Source of the DNA: Plasmodium coatneyi
Taxonomy: Eukaryota; Apicomplexa; Aconoidasida; Haemosporida; Plasmodiidae
Assembly: GCF_001680005.1 (NCBI RefSeq)
Contig: NC_033569.1
Location: 1,364,001 to 1,428,000 of the forward strand
Direction of reading: 5' to 3'
DNA: 64,000 nucleotides
Below the pieces are notes generated by a model that saw only the letters and a list, made by a program, of their open reading frames with translations, was not told where the DNA came from and did no database searches. Below are positions 1 through 9,835 of this stretch, one piece after another (position 1 is the first letter of the stretch; every line of letters starts with the position of its first letter). The position numbers and the translations under genes are program-made.

Positions 1-110
1 ACAATTTTTACACTTCAAAAAAAAAAAAAAAAAAAAAAAAAGCTAAACAAAGCAAAGCAAAGGAAAACAAATGAGTCACATGACAATACATCCTAAATGT
101 AGTGTAATTG

Positions 111-150
<40 letters not shown>

Positions 151-1428
151 CCTGTGCACAAAATCGTATGAACTGCACAACTGACCCATATGGCGCTACC
201 CCACGGGAAAGAACTCACCCGATCTGAGCTCACGTGTTTTTCTGTTTGACGACAGAAGACGTGCATAATGTGTTATTATTATGCTTGAGAATTACTCCTC
301 CATGGGTGATCATACTCCGTCCGTTTGAGTATCCTTCCCCCTGGTGAGGGTTGCACAACGGTTGGGGGGCTTCCCACGTAGGCGAAGGATTCTTGCACCG
401 GGGCGTATGCCGAAAGGGGGGTGTTAGGCAGAATTACCCAACGGACGGGGGAAAGAACCCACAGCATGCTGGAAAAGCACAGAGCAACGGGGTCGTTACA
501 CCGTGGCAACAGGGTGACAACTAAATGGACACGGAGATCCGGCAAAATGCACCCCTGGAGAATGCGGGTCGTTTTCTTTTCCCGCACCCACTGGAGGTGC
601 TTTTCCATTTAGTCATGCTACACAGGAAGGGGTCGCACAGGTACACAAAATGTAACTGCATACCTGCCTAGGTACTTATATGCTCATGTCGATAGATCCA
701 ACACGTGGTCAACCCCACGAGTGCTAACCCAGTCGATCGTTCCAGGTTTCACCGCAACTGGTGGGCCAAGGCCAAATGAAGAATCCCCAATTGGGAGCGA
801 CCCCGCTGTGTATGCACCGGGTTTTGAGGGCCACAAAGGGAAAAGAATTTTTTTTTTTTTTTTTTTTATATACCTTTCTCGATACATGTAGCACTCCGCT
901 AGCCACACAGCAGAGCAGTTGCTTCCCCACCGCATTTTTTTATTTTATTCAAATGAAGCATCTGAAATGTTCTTACCGCCGTATTGATAGGAAAAAAAAG
1001 AAAAAGAAAGAAAAATTGTAAAGGAGCACAAATCGTGCATACATCAGAAGCACAAAGGAGCAGTCGCTGCAAAGGTTAAGGAGTGAACTGTTCACCCACA
1101 CGTGTGTTCTCACATTTCGATGTTGTCCCTCGTGCCCCTCTTCTGCAAAACCTGCACAAGGTTATGAACAGTGCACAGTGCAAAGGTGACAAATAAATCG
1201 TGGAGAAAAAAGAAACGGCGTGTAGGCCACACGGAGAAGTGACACCACGATAGGCGATCCAGTAGGGAGCCACCTGTGCTGAGAGGCTATTTAACTGCTT
1301 TCCCTTTAACGCAGACCTGTAGGGAGCCCCCCGCACCACCGCTACCCCCTGCACAAACTAAGTATCGCACAATTGGGGGCCCCCGCGTTTGGACCCTCTG
1401 CACATTTGTCATCCTCTTTGCTGCAAAT
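1..1428. other. Spacer upstream of the helicase gene
   Basis: No gene is supported here. The stretch holds a 25-base poly(A) run near 17-41, a 36-base poly(T) run at 115-150 and mixed-composition DNA. Open frames in it have no domain content. The codons from 1276 to 1428 stay open in frame with the helicase but contain no ATG, so they are taken as 5' leader. Confidence 0.6.
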
Positions 1429-3489
1429 ATGAAAAGCGTACTGGGGCTGAAGTGCGTGAGTTGCCGGGCCAGCGGGAGGCTACCCCTCGTTTCGAAAAAA
1501 TTCCTCTTCGTAAATGTCGGGTCGAAGTCAAAGTTCGCATCGGGTCTGGTAGGCCAAAATAAGGACGGACAGGTAACCGCCAACGTGTCGAAAAGGACAG
1601 TTTTTATAGAAAGTAACGCGAAGAACACCCACGTGCAGGAAGAACAACGTAAGAGCGCTGTCGCTGCGTCCAAGGATGAATTCGCTTCCTCGGACAGGGA
1701 AGTACTAAACAGTTACAATGACGAACAGCTGGCCGATGGTGAAACCCAACAAGGTGATCACCTCTCCCTGGGGGGAGGAGAGGACTTTGAAGAATATGCC
1801 CAGTTTGACAGACATGATGGGCGAGGAAAAGATGCTGGAGAAAATGGGTTCATGAACTACAAGCGTAGGGAAGGTACCTTTAATAACCATGAGAGAGGAA
1901 GGAACAGACAAAGCCATGCGATGAGCGGGAGAGGACAAAAGTACCAATCCCCATCGAGGTATGAAAACGCGGAAGAAGGAGATGAGTACGAGAGGAGAAC
2001 ATCCTACTCGAGAAGCTTAAACAGTCAGGATAGGTATGATCAACTTGGAGAGAATCTAAAAGAAATCGAATGGAACAAGGTAGATGCAAAGGTGCAGAGG
2101 CAGAACCTGCTTCAAGATTTTAGCGAAAAGAAAGCAGGAATTTCACCTGAACAGTTAGATGCAGAACTGAAGAGACTAAACATTTACGTGAATAAAGAAT
2201 CTGGTGTGCTAAATAATTTAGCTAGTAACTTCTCCGATGTGAACTTCGACGATGCTATAGTGAACCACCTGAATGCAAAGTTTAAAGAACCGACAGCTAT
2301 TCAGAAGGTTACATGGCCGATCGCACTTTCGGGGAAGGACCTAATAGGAGTAGCCGAGACGGGCAGCGGAAAGACCTTGGCCTTCGCCCTGCCATGCCTT
2401 ATGCACATCTTGAAGCAGAGGGAACGTCAGGCGGAGCGGGAGAACGGGTGGGAGGAGGGTGAACAGCGCATCGGTGAGGAGTCCACCCAGGATGCCACGC
2501 AACGTAGCAACGATTCGTACGCCCATCCGGGGGAACGAACTGTCTACGGACTGATACTCCTACCGACTAGAGAGCTGTGCATGCAGGTTGTCGACGAAAT
2601 AAAAATATTCGAAAAAGAATTGGACATCAGAAGTGTTGCTGTCTATGGAGGAGTCCCCAAGTATACACAAATAAATAACCTAAAGAAAGGCGCCGACATT
2701 GTAGTTGCCACCCCGGGAAGACTTCTAGACCTTCTCGAAAATGGAGTGATTAACTTGTTAAGGTGCATCTATGTTGTTATTGACGAAGCGGATAGACTAC
2801 TAGACATGGGGTTTGAAAAACAACTAAAAAAAATCATGACGCAAGTTAATAAAAATAAGCAGCTCCTATTCTTTACAGCTACTTGGCCTGAACAAGTCAG
2901 AAAACTGGCATATGACTTCTCTTCCTCCGATCCAGTCAAAGTACAAATTGGAAAAAGCGAATTAACTGCCAATAAAAATATACAACAGAGTGTAATAGTA
3001 AGTTCATCTATCGACTTGAAGAAAAAGCTCCTTGATTGGCTGAAGCAGAATTATGAGGGAAATAAAATTTTAATTTTCTGTGACACCAAAAGGAATTGTG
3101 ACAACTTATGCAAAGAGCTTCGCTACCATCAGTACAACGCGCTCGCCATTCATGGAGATAAGGAACAACGCGAAAGAGACAGAATCCTAAACAACTACAG
3201 AAGTGACCGTTGCAATATTTTAGTAGCAACTGACGTGGCTTCCAGAGGGCTAGACATTAAGAACATTTCCATCGTGGTCAATTATGACCTGCCCAATACT
3301 ATAGAAGATTATATTCATCGAATTGGCCGTACTGGCAGGGCTGGACAGAAGGGAAAGGCCGTTTTGTTTTTCCCCTATGATTACTATGTGCCGCAAAAGG
3401 GTCGATTCGCCAGGGATCTGGTTAAATTATTGAACAAGGCAAACCAGGCCGTCCCAGCGGAGCTCCGCGAAATTGCCGGCACGAGGTGA
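1429..3489 (+). CDS. DEAD-box ATP-dependent RNA helicase, p68/DBP2-like
   Basis: A 686-aa helicase from the first ATG of the open frame. All DEAD-box motifs are visible: Q motif (EPTAIQ), motif I AETGSGKT at about residue 309, PTREL, TPGRL, motif II DEAD at about 452, motif III TAT at about 483 instead of SAT, VATDVASRGLD, and HRIGRTGR at about 630. The phrases WPIALSGKD and TATWPEQVRKLA are typical of the p68/DDX5/DBP2 branch, so a role in RNA unwinding during processing is expected. A charged insert of about 50 residues lies between motifs I and Ia. The first 40 residues are rich in basic and hydrophobic residues without acids, like an organelle-targeting leader, followed by about 250 charged low-complexity residues. 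It may be the orthologue of the P. falciparum helicase DH60 (recollection, unverified). Confidence 0.9.
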   Translation: MKSVLGLKCVSCRASGRLPLVSKKFLFVNVGSKSKFASGLVGQNKDGQVTANVSKRTVFIESNAKNTHVQEEQRKSAVAASKDEFASSDREVLNSYNDEQLADGETQQGDHLSLGGGEDFEEYAQFDRHDGRGKDAGENGFMNYKRREGTFNNHERGRNRQSHAMSGRGQKYQSPSRYENAEEGDEYERRTSYSRSLNSQDRYDQLGENLKEIEWNKVDAKVQRQNLLQDFSEKKAGISPEQLDAELKRLNIYVNKESGVLNNLASNFSDVNFDDAIVNHLNAKFKEPTAIQKVTWPIALSGKDLIGVAETGSGKTLAFALPCLMHILKQRERQAERENGWEEGEQRIGEESTQDATQRSNDSYAHPGERTVYGLILLPTRELCMQVVDEIKIFEKELDIRSVAVYGGVPKYTQINNLKKGADIVVATPGRLLDLLENGVINLLRCIYVVIDEADRLLDMGFEKQLKKIMTQVNKNKQLLFFTATWPEQVRKLAYDFSSSDPVKVQIGKSELTANKNIQQSVIVSSSIDLKKKLLDWLKQNYEGNKILIFCDTKRNCDNLCKELRYHQYNALAIHGDKEQRERDRILNNYRSDRCNILVATDVASRGLDIKNISIVVNYDLPNTIEDYIHRIGRTGRAGQKGKAVLFFPYDYYVPQKGRFARDLVKLLNKANQAVPAELREIAGTR

Positions 3490-4445
3490 CCGCCAAGTGG
3501 AGTTGCCGCAAGGGGGTAACATGCATTATGTGTGCAAATGCACACGCAACTGTGCATGCGTGTATTATCTGTTCATGTGCACGTGTGTCCCCCACTGGTG
3601 GCTATATCTCTCCTACAAACCACCGCGTGAATGCATAGACACTCCTTTTTAAAAAAATTACAATTGACACGGAATGAATGGAAAGGCTGGACGGGCCAAC
3701 TTTGGCCTGCTCCTCAAAATAATAATCACCTGAACGTTCATACGATTGTTCTTCGAACTTTTGAAGAGGTCATTTTAAAGCGCGTCCACTGTGGAATACT
3801 TATTCTGGTGTTCCTCTCGTCTGGCGAATGGACAAGCGCGTGCGTGTGCGCCAGGCATTTTGTTCCCTTTTGTCTGTTCTGTTTTGCCACGCGGCAGATA
3901 ACATATTAGTTAAGGTTGCTGGCAACGTTTTTCTTTTTTTTTTTTTTTTTTTTTACGCACGCCACGAGGCACATCCCTGCCATCATTCCGCCACACCCAT
4001 TTTAGCTCGTAAAAAAATATAAGAACAAACAGATTAACCAAACGAAACAGCAACTGGGTTTGCAGTTAAAGGGGACCATTTAATTTATCGCTCATATTCA
4101 TTGAATGTTATACCCTGCAAGGAAAAAAAACGAAAAAAGTTAAATGCGCCTTGAAAAGGGCAAAACGAGTATCCCCTCATTTTTCACCGCAAGGGGTGTA
4201 CCGAACAAACGTACTGCTCACCGTTGATGGGGCATCCGTACGATACGGCAGGGATGTCCTATTAAACTTGGTTCAATCACTCCCTCATCTTTGCAGTTCC
4301 CCCGGGTTAAGTATTCCCCTTGGGGTGGAGGGGAATTCCACCTGTCCAAAAAGAAGGCAAAGCATGGATAGCAGACACAGATATTGTGCGCCGAGACTTT
4401 GCCCTCATATTTTGCAGAAAGTAACGCGCAAAACAAAGCAGCAAC
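3490..4445. other. Intergenic spacer
   Basis: No gene is supported between the helicase stop and the EF-hand-like gene. It contains a T-rich run near 3930-3955 and short open frames without domain content. It presumably holds the 3' UTR of the helicase and the promoter of the next gene. Confidence 0.5.
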
Positions 4446-4925
4446 ATGGAAATCGACGTGCAGTACCTGATCCGCGCACTCGCGTATTTCACAAAAAATG
4501 ACGACGGAGAACTGTGCGAAGAGGACGTTAACGCAATTTTTAACAAAATCCTTTCGCAAAATTTGAGCCATGAAAGTGTGCGTGAGTTGATAAAAAACGT
4601 GAAAGAAAGCATACAGTGGAATAGGTCCAATTACGTGGAGAATTTCGTGTTGACACCCGCCATTTTGCATATACTCATAAACAGACAATTAAAGAAGCAT
4701 GACTTGCAGACCATTTTTAAGGACCTCTTCAGTTGCATCGAGTCCAACGGAAAAATTGGAAAAACTGAGTTAGGAAAGTTCATAGACCGGTGCAAAAGAA
4801 ACATCACCACAGAGGACTCCTCATTGAGCTTGAGTAAATTTAATTTTGGCGTGACCAATTCGGGCGAAGCCGTTGACTACAACACGTTTCTCGGTTTGAT
4901 GGAGAAGTATTTGAAAAGGGCGTAA
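4446..4925 (+). CDS. Small calmodulin-like protein with degenerate EF hands
   Basis: A single-exon protein of 159 aa. Three loops have the spacing of EF hands: FTKNDDGELCEED near residue 15, IESNGKIGKTELGKF near residue 98 and VTNSGEAVDYNTF near residue 136. The second keeps the central glycine, the isoleucine and the final glutamate; the others lack acidic residues at position 1, so calcium binding is doubtful. Length and layout resemble myosin light chains or calmodulin-like partners that bind helices without calcium. No signal peptide or membrane segment is seen. The start is the first ATG of the frame. The EF-hand assignment is an inference from loop spacing; otherwise it would be a conserved Plasmodium protein of unknown function. 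Confidence 0.7.
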   Translation: MEIDVQYLIRALAYFTKNDDGELCEEDVNAIFNKILSQNLSHESVRELIKNVKESIQWNRSNYVENFVLTPAILHILINRQLKKHDLQTIFKDLFSCIESNGKIGKTELGKFIDRCKRNITTEDSSLSLSKFNFGVTNSGEAVDYNTFLGLMEKYLKRA

Positions 4926-5236
4926 CAGATTGGGAAGGGACCCACTGATATGACAACTGGCCAACGGGTAGAGGCTTTCCCGTTGGGGAGAAATATCCAC
5001 ACACGGAATGTTGCACACAGAAGGTATTTTTTTTTTTTTTTATTAACCGTTCAGGCGATTTTTCACAGGCCATGCTCGGGACAGTCCCGTTTGGCTGAAC
5101 CATTTAGCCATGTCTACCACTCTATTTTTGATCACGTGTTTGTTTTTGTGTTTCTCCCGTTTAGGGACGTTCGTGAAGAAAGCGTTTTCTTTCATACAAG
5201 GAGTAAAGTTTTTTTTTTAAGCAGTGGAATATTTTT

Positions 5237-5252
5237 TAGCTAGCTAGCTAGC
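5237..5252. repeat. (TAGC)4 tract with overlapping TAGCTA motifs
   Basis: Four copies of TAGC give three overlapping TAGCTA words. TAGCTA is close to the published binding motif of the ookinete factor AP2-O in P. berghei. The tract is about 2 kb upstream of the secreted-protein gene at 7306. A regulatory role is speculation. Confidence 0.5.
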
Positions 5253-6467
5253 CATTACAATTAGTTTTCCTCTCCCTTGTTTGAATTTTTTTTCTGCATT
5301 CTCACCTGAAATGGTCATACAATTTGACTTTTTACACACAAACAAAGGAATGCGGCATGGGTTTTTACCACCCTCCATGTATTTCATCCTGTTGAAATAA
5401 ACAAAGCGGAATTTTGATAATTTAGTGAGGTAGTTTCCATTAAACGAGTTAGTCCTTGCTTCAACTTGTACTTCTTTTTTAATCCATTCGCGATAAAATG
5501 TCGTGCTGAACTAGGGAGGGGAATAAAAGCCGCTCTCACAAAAGGTGGTTCGCTACCTCGCGGGGCAGCTATGAGGAAAAATGTGCAATATGAACTTGTG
5601 TGCATGCGAACTTGGTCATTTCGCTTCCCCTTTTTCAATAATTTTTTGCCTTAAAAGTGCACACCGAAATGGGGGTCACATAATATTATCATGCTCCGGT
5701 GTAAGTAAAAAAAATAAATAAACATAAATAAACTAAAATACTTGTGATTTCATTCCTTCTTTTGTTCACTCCAAGCTGTAGCAGTATTCGTCCTCTCGCA
5801 TTCGTTGAGATTGCTTTTATTTTGAGCGGGCATGAACCTTTGTGTGTGCTTTATTCTTGTCATTTTTTACCTCTAGTGTTTTATGCTCATAAATTATACG
5901 GATATAGTGTATCTCCCTTTTTGGCTCACTTGTCGTGCCAGCAAAAGAGGCTAAGTGAACTGAACTTCCTCTGGGAGAGTATCCACGACCTAGCACATTT
6001 TCGGCTAGCGACCAGGTCGGGGAGCGAGGGAAATATTAAGGCAATTCTCCCTTATCGTGCACAAGGCGAAAGAGATGCTATCGTTTGTTCGCACACCCGA
6101 TTACACCCTGAACCCTAAAGCCCCGTGTGCATTTCCTTTGCTTCCCTTTTTAAAGCCTGCGTGTGCTGGAAGTGCACTACGTCCAATGAGCAATATTCCC
6201 GAATGCATGCATTTGCTTTGAGCATATTTTTTTTTTTACAACACAGATTGGAAAAATCCCTCAAGGGGGGGGTTAAAAATCGGTTTAAAGATGGAGAATG
6301 GGCAAAAGAAAACGAAAAAAAAAAGAATCAGCCATAATTCGCTCCTCGTCGAATTGTTCATGTGCACTTTTTCGATAAATTTTTTTTGTGTACTTATTTG
6401 CATGTATGCAAGTGGACACCTGCATGTGTATAAGTGAAAGTGTATACTACCCCATTTGCACACTTGG

Positions 6468-6526
6468 CACCTTTCGTATGCACCTTTCGTATGCACCTTT
6501 CGTATGCACCTTTCGTACGCACCTTT
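6468..6526. repeat. 13-bp tandem repeat, about 4.5 copies
   Basis: The unit CACCTTTCGTATG is repeated head to tail; the fourth copy changes one base (CGTACG) and the fifth is partial. It is non-coding and lies in the spacer upstream of the secreted-protein gene, so it should be a length-polymorphic minisatellite. Confidence 0.9.
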
Positions 6527-7305
6527 TGGGGGGTAGCCGTCTTATGAGTCCACTAAGATAGAGGCCTCAATATGCGGGAATCCTTTTTTGTTTTTTGTCC
6601 CCCCCGTTATACGGATCTGACCACTTCGAGGCTTATATATAAGTGACCCCTGAAAAAGTGGTCTCTTACAAAATGAGCCTTTCGTTCAAGAAAGCTTCCT
6701 TAAAGGAAAAGCTGTTTCCAAGTCTGGAAGCGACTATTGTGCTTGCCTTCTAGCGAAAAGCTGGCAACAGTGGTTGTTCAGCTTTTGTTGGGATGCACCT
6801 TGCTTGCCGTCCTCTCCACGTGGCTATACGTAGTGGCCTTGCTCATCGGTTCCTCGACAGCCACTCCATTTTGTTTTCACCGACAATTTCAACCACATTT
6901 TTCGACCTCCCTTTTTGCCATAACAACTCAATCCCGTTTTAAACTTACCACCCTTCCCTTTTATGTTAAGTATTTCAGTTAGATCTTTTGTATTGATCTA
7001 CCATCACAAGTCTTTATTGTTTCTTTTTTCTCATTTTCTGCATTTTGATTTTCTTGCCCTGTAGGCGTTTTTTTTTTTTTTTTTTTTTCCATTCTATATT
7101 TTTTACGTAATAAATCAACAAATAGCAGCTTCTGCTAGCCAGACTTCTTCACCGCCTGGTTATAATAATCCCGCAGAGGGGTACACATAGAACAAAGAAG
7201 TACGCCCCTCTATACCCCCCCGCTTGTTCACGAACGGGCGCCCATTTCCTCGTCGAAGGAGGTATTCCCAGGAAAGAGAGTCTACACCCCATCCCCATAG
7301 GCAAA

Positions 7306-8847
7306 ATGATGATCCCTGCACGAGTGGCCGTCTTCTTCCTTCTCGCGTGCGCTCTCCTGTATTCAGCACCAACAAATGCAAAAGAAAAAAACGCAGTAAA
7401 AAAAGAAGGAAACTTTTTTCAAAAGTTAAGGAACAAATTAATAAACTACATAGCAAAGAAGAAAAAGTTTGACTCGAACGGATGGGTAGATTTGTCCCTA
7501 CTGCAGGAGCAGGATGAGAACTTCGAACCCATCGACCTACGTATCCAGGATGATAAGGTTATTTGTAACGCGAATAACCAAATTATGGAAGTAACTGTAG
7601 TCAATCAGAAGTTGCTAAAACATACGGTCGATGCGTCTTATCACGAGCTAATAGTGCACAGTAAAAACACACCTCCCGATGGGACGGTACATTCCGTAAT
7701 CCCTTTAATGAAAATGAAGACGAAGCAAAACCAGGGGGGGAAAAATGCACCTGCAAAACAATCATGGTTGTCCCCTGTGTATGCATTTCCCCCCAATTTT
7801 GAGGGTTATATTGTATGCACAAAGAAAGACACAAATGCTTTGTTCGTGCCAAAGACAGTGAAACCGGTTCAGTTTGTAAGCGGCCCATGGAAAGTACGCG
7901 TAAGCATAAACTTCTACAAATGTCCCCTCTCCAATTTTGGCAGAATATTCCAAGTAACCATAATCGACCAAATAAATATTTTACTGAACAATGAGAAATC
8001 CTTCATCTGGCCGATCCCTCTAAAATCCTTTTTCGAAGTGTATGATTTCCATTTAGCTGTTAGAGAATGTAAGAAAGGAAACTTTTGCGAACTGGAGAAG
8101 ACAGCAAATGGGAATGGAAACAATGGAACCCTTATATTGAATTGCCCTAGTTGGGGGAAGACACACAATCTTACCGTAGCTAATGCATTGCTCCTTTCAG
8201 CCTACGTTGGCATGGCTGTCGCCCATGGTTTGTCCTACCCCATTGTGCATAAATCTCCAGAAGATTACCTAAATAGCAGGTACAGTAAAGTTTCAATTAG
8301 CACACCAAGGATCCACAAACGTGTCATAAAGTCCTACCTTATGGATGAGCGAGCAGATGAAGATCGAAAAAGTTCCCTAAAGAAGCTCAGTCTCATCACC
8401 AACTTACTCTTCCTAGGAGGAGCAGGAATTGCCAACGCTGCCTATGGTATTAAAACCCTCGTAGATGTAGTCAAAAATTTGAACACCATAAATGAGGAGT
8501 TTGAAAATGGATTGCCTTTCTACCCATGGGAGTTGCGTTACCCCCAGAGCTACCTAGGCTCACAGGGGGGGGGAATGCCTAAAGTGGAATTCGCCAAAAA
8601 AACAGTAACCAGCGGGAAAAAAGTAGAACCGAAGGGAAAAGGAGCGAACATGAATCAAGTCGAAACGACATACGAGATGGATTCGAGCCAGATAATCCAA
8701 ACGGGAAACAAACAACCGAACGAGGAGGGAACCCAGCACAGCAACAATGGGGAAAATGACACCCAACCCAAGGATTCCAAAACACCCCCCAACGAAAACG
8801 AACCCACCAACCTAAAAATCTTCGAACAAAATATTGTGGAAAATTAG
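7306..8847 (+). CDS. Secreted Plasmodium protein, unknown function
   Basis: A single-exon protein of 513 aa. Residues 1-25 form a clear signal peptide: two Met, then a hydrophobic core ending in TNA, with cleavage expected before the first lysines. A basic segment follows. The mature part has about seven scattered cysteines (for example ICN, VCTK, KCPL, ECKKGNFC, NCPS), suggesting disulfides in an extracellular or secretory fold. A hydrophobic stretch at about residues 363-385 could be a membrane segment or buried helix. The last 80 residues are rich in Lys, Gln, Asn and Thr and look disordered. The family is not recognised. It may be exported to an apical organelle, surface or vacuole; nothing in the sequence decides this. 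The ATG is followed directly by the signal peptide, so the start is secure. Confidence 0.85.
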   Translation: MMIPARVAVFFLLACALLYSAPTNAKEKNAVKKEGNFFQKLRNKLINYIAKKKKFDSNGWVDLSLLQEQDENFEPIDLRIQDDKVICNANNQIMEVTVVNQKLLKHTVDASYHELIVHSKNTPPDGTVHSVIPLMKMKTKQNQGGKNAPAKQSWLSPVYAFPPNFEGYIVCTKKDTNALFVPKTVKPVQFVSGPWKVRVSINFYKCPLSNFGRIFQVTIIDQINILLNNEKSFIWPIPLKSFFEVYDFHLAVRECKKGNFCELEKTANGNGNNGTLILNCPSWGKTHNLTVANALLLSAYVGMAVAHGLSYPIVHKSPEDYLNSRYSKVSISTPRIHKRVIKSYLMDERADEDRKSSLKKLSLITNLLFLGGAGIANAAYGIKTLVDVVKNLNTINEEFENGLPFYPWELRYPQSYLGSQGGGMPKVEFAKKTVTSGKKVEPKGKGANMNQVETTYEMDSSQIIQTGNKQPNEEGTQHSNNGENDTQPKDSKTPPNENEPTNLKIFEQNIVEN

Positions 8848-9787
8848 TTTCCAAAGGGTCGTCTATACGTTAGGAGGTGGATTCAAAGTTATGCATGGAC
8901 AGCAAACTACGCTAAAACTAGCCAATTGAAAGAAAAAATATAGATGCGGTGGACACGTGCTGCTCTTGCCCCCTCGTCCACGTGCCCCAATTTTTGTACA
9001 TACGTGTGCAAGCATTTAAAAGGTTGCACTGAAGTGCCTATCCGTGAAGTATTCTTGTGAAGTATTCATGTGAAGTGTGTTCGTCACCCCCTTTTTGCCG
9101 ACCTGTATATATGTAGAGTGAAGTAAAGTTTTGACGGGAGCTGCTGCAAGCTTTGCCCCTCGCACGCGCCCCAATAGTGAGCCTTTCTCCGAAGCAAGAC
9201 GTGTCTACACGATTTGCGCAGTAACCCTTTATTTTAACCATAGAACATTGCAAGGAATGATAAAAAGAGGTGTATCACACCTACTGATTCGTTGCTGTGG
9301 GGATACATGCGAGGCGACTTACGTTGCGCTTATCCTTTACACACAGTGTGCATGTGCCTTGCCGGTCTCAATTCACCCAACGTGTTAGACGAATGATGCA
9401 TCGCTAGCCCCCCGAGAAAAAAAAAAAAAAAATCCTCCATTTGGTCCAGAAGTCAGGTCTTAAGGATGATCGCTTGTCAAGCAGACCATGCGATCAGGCT
9501 GCACGGAAAGGAGTTAACCCCCTGGGCCCACGAATGGTACTTAACTGTTAAGCTTAAAAAAAAATTGGCCAACTTAATTGAAAGAAACTACAACGCGGTT
9601 TGTGTATAACGGGAAGATCCATCAGCTCGGGATGATGAATAGGAAGGGGGTGAAGAACAAACAAAATGTGAAGGCCAAATGTACACAAAAAATGCGGGAA
9701 AGAAGGAAAAGGCTAATTGGGTGCAAATGGATTGACCACGTCATTCCCCTCATCAGTTGCCATTGTCCAATGTGTTCCCTCCATTTG

Positions 9788-9818
<31 letters not shown>

Positions 9819-9835
9819 CTTTCCGCTTGGTCAGC
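8848..9835. other. Convergent spacer between secreted-protein gene and ATX3-like gene
   Basis: About 1 kb between two gene 3' ends. It contains poly(A) at about 9418-9432 and poly(T) at about 9791-9818. No gene is seen. Confidence 0.5.

Larger units (their letters stand above)
4926..7305. other. Long spacer upstream of a secreted-protein gene
   Basis: About 2.4 kb without a supported gene. It contains a (TAGC)4 tract at 5237-5252, a 13-bp tandem repeat at 6468-6526, and a TATA-like string at about 6633-6642. The latter is followed 30 bp later by a short open frame, 26 codons from the ATG at 6673. A 124-codon open frame at 5744-6118 has no recognisable content. Poly(T) runs occur near 5031 and 7070. 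Confidence 0.5.

Noticed and set aside
5744..6118. A 124-codon plus-strand open frame in the 2.4-kb spacer
   Set aside because: It starts in T-rich DNA, has no domain or signal-peptide logic, no splice partners and composition like the spacer around it.
6673..6982. Short open frame after a TATA-like string followed by a hydrophobic frame in another phase
   Set aside because: The two parts are in different frames with no convincing GT-AG join, and the second has no ATG, so no gene is called.
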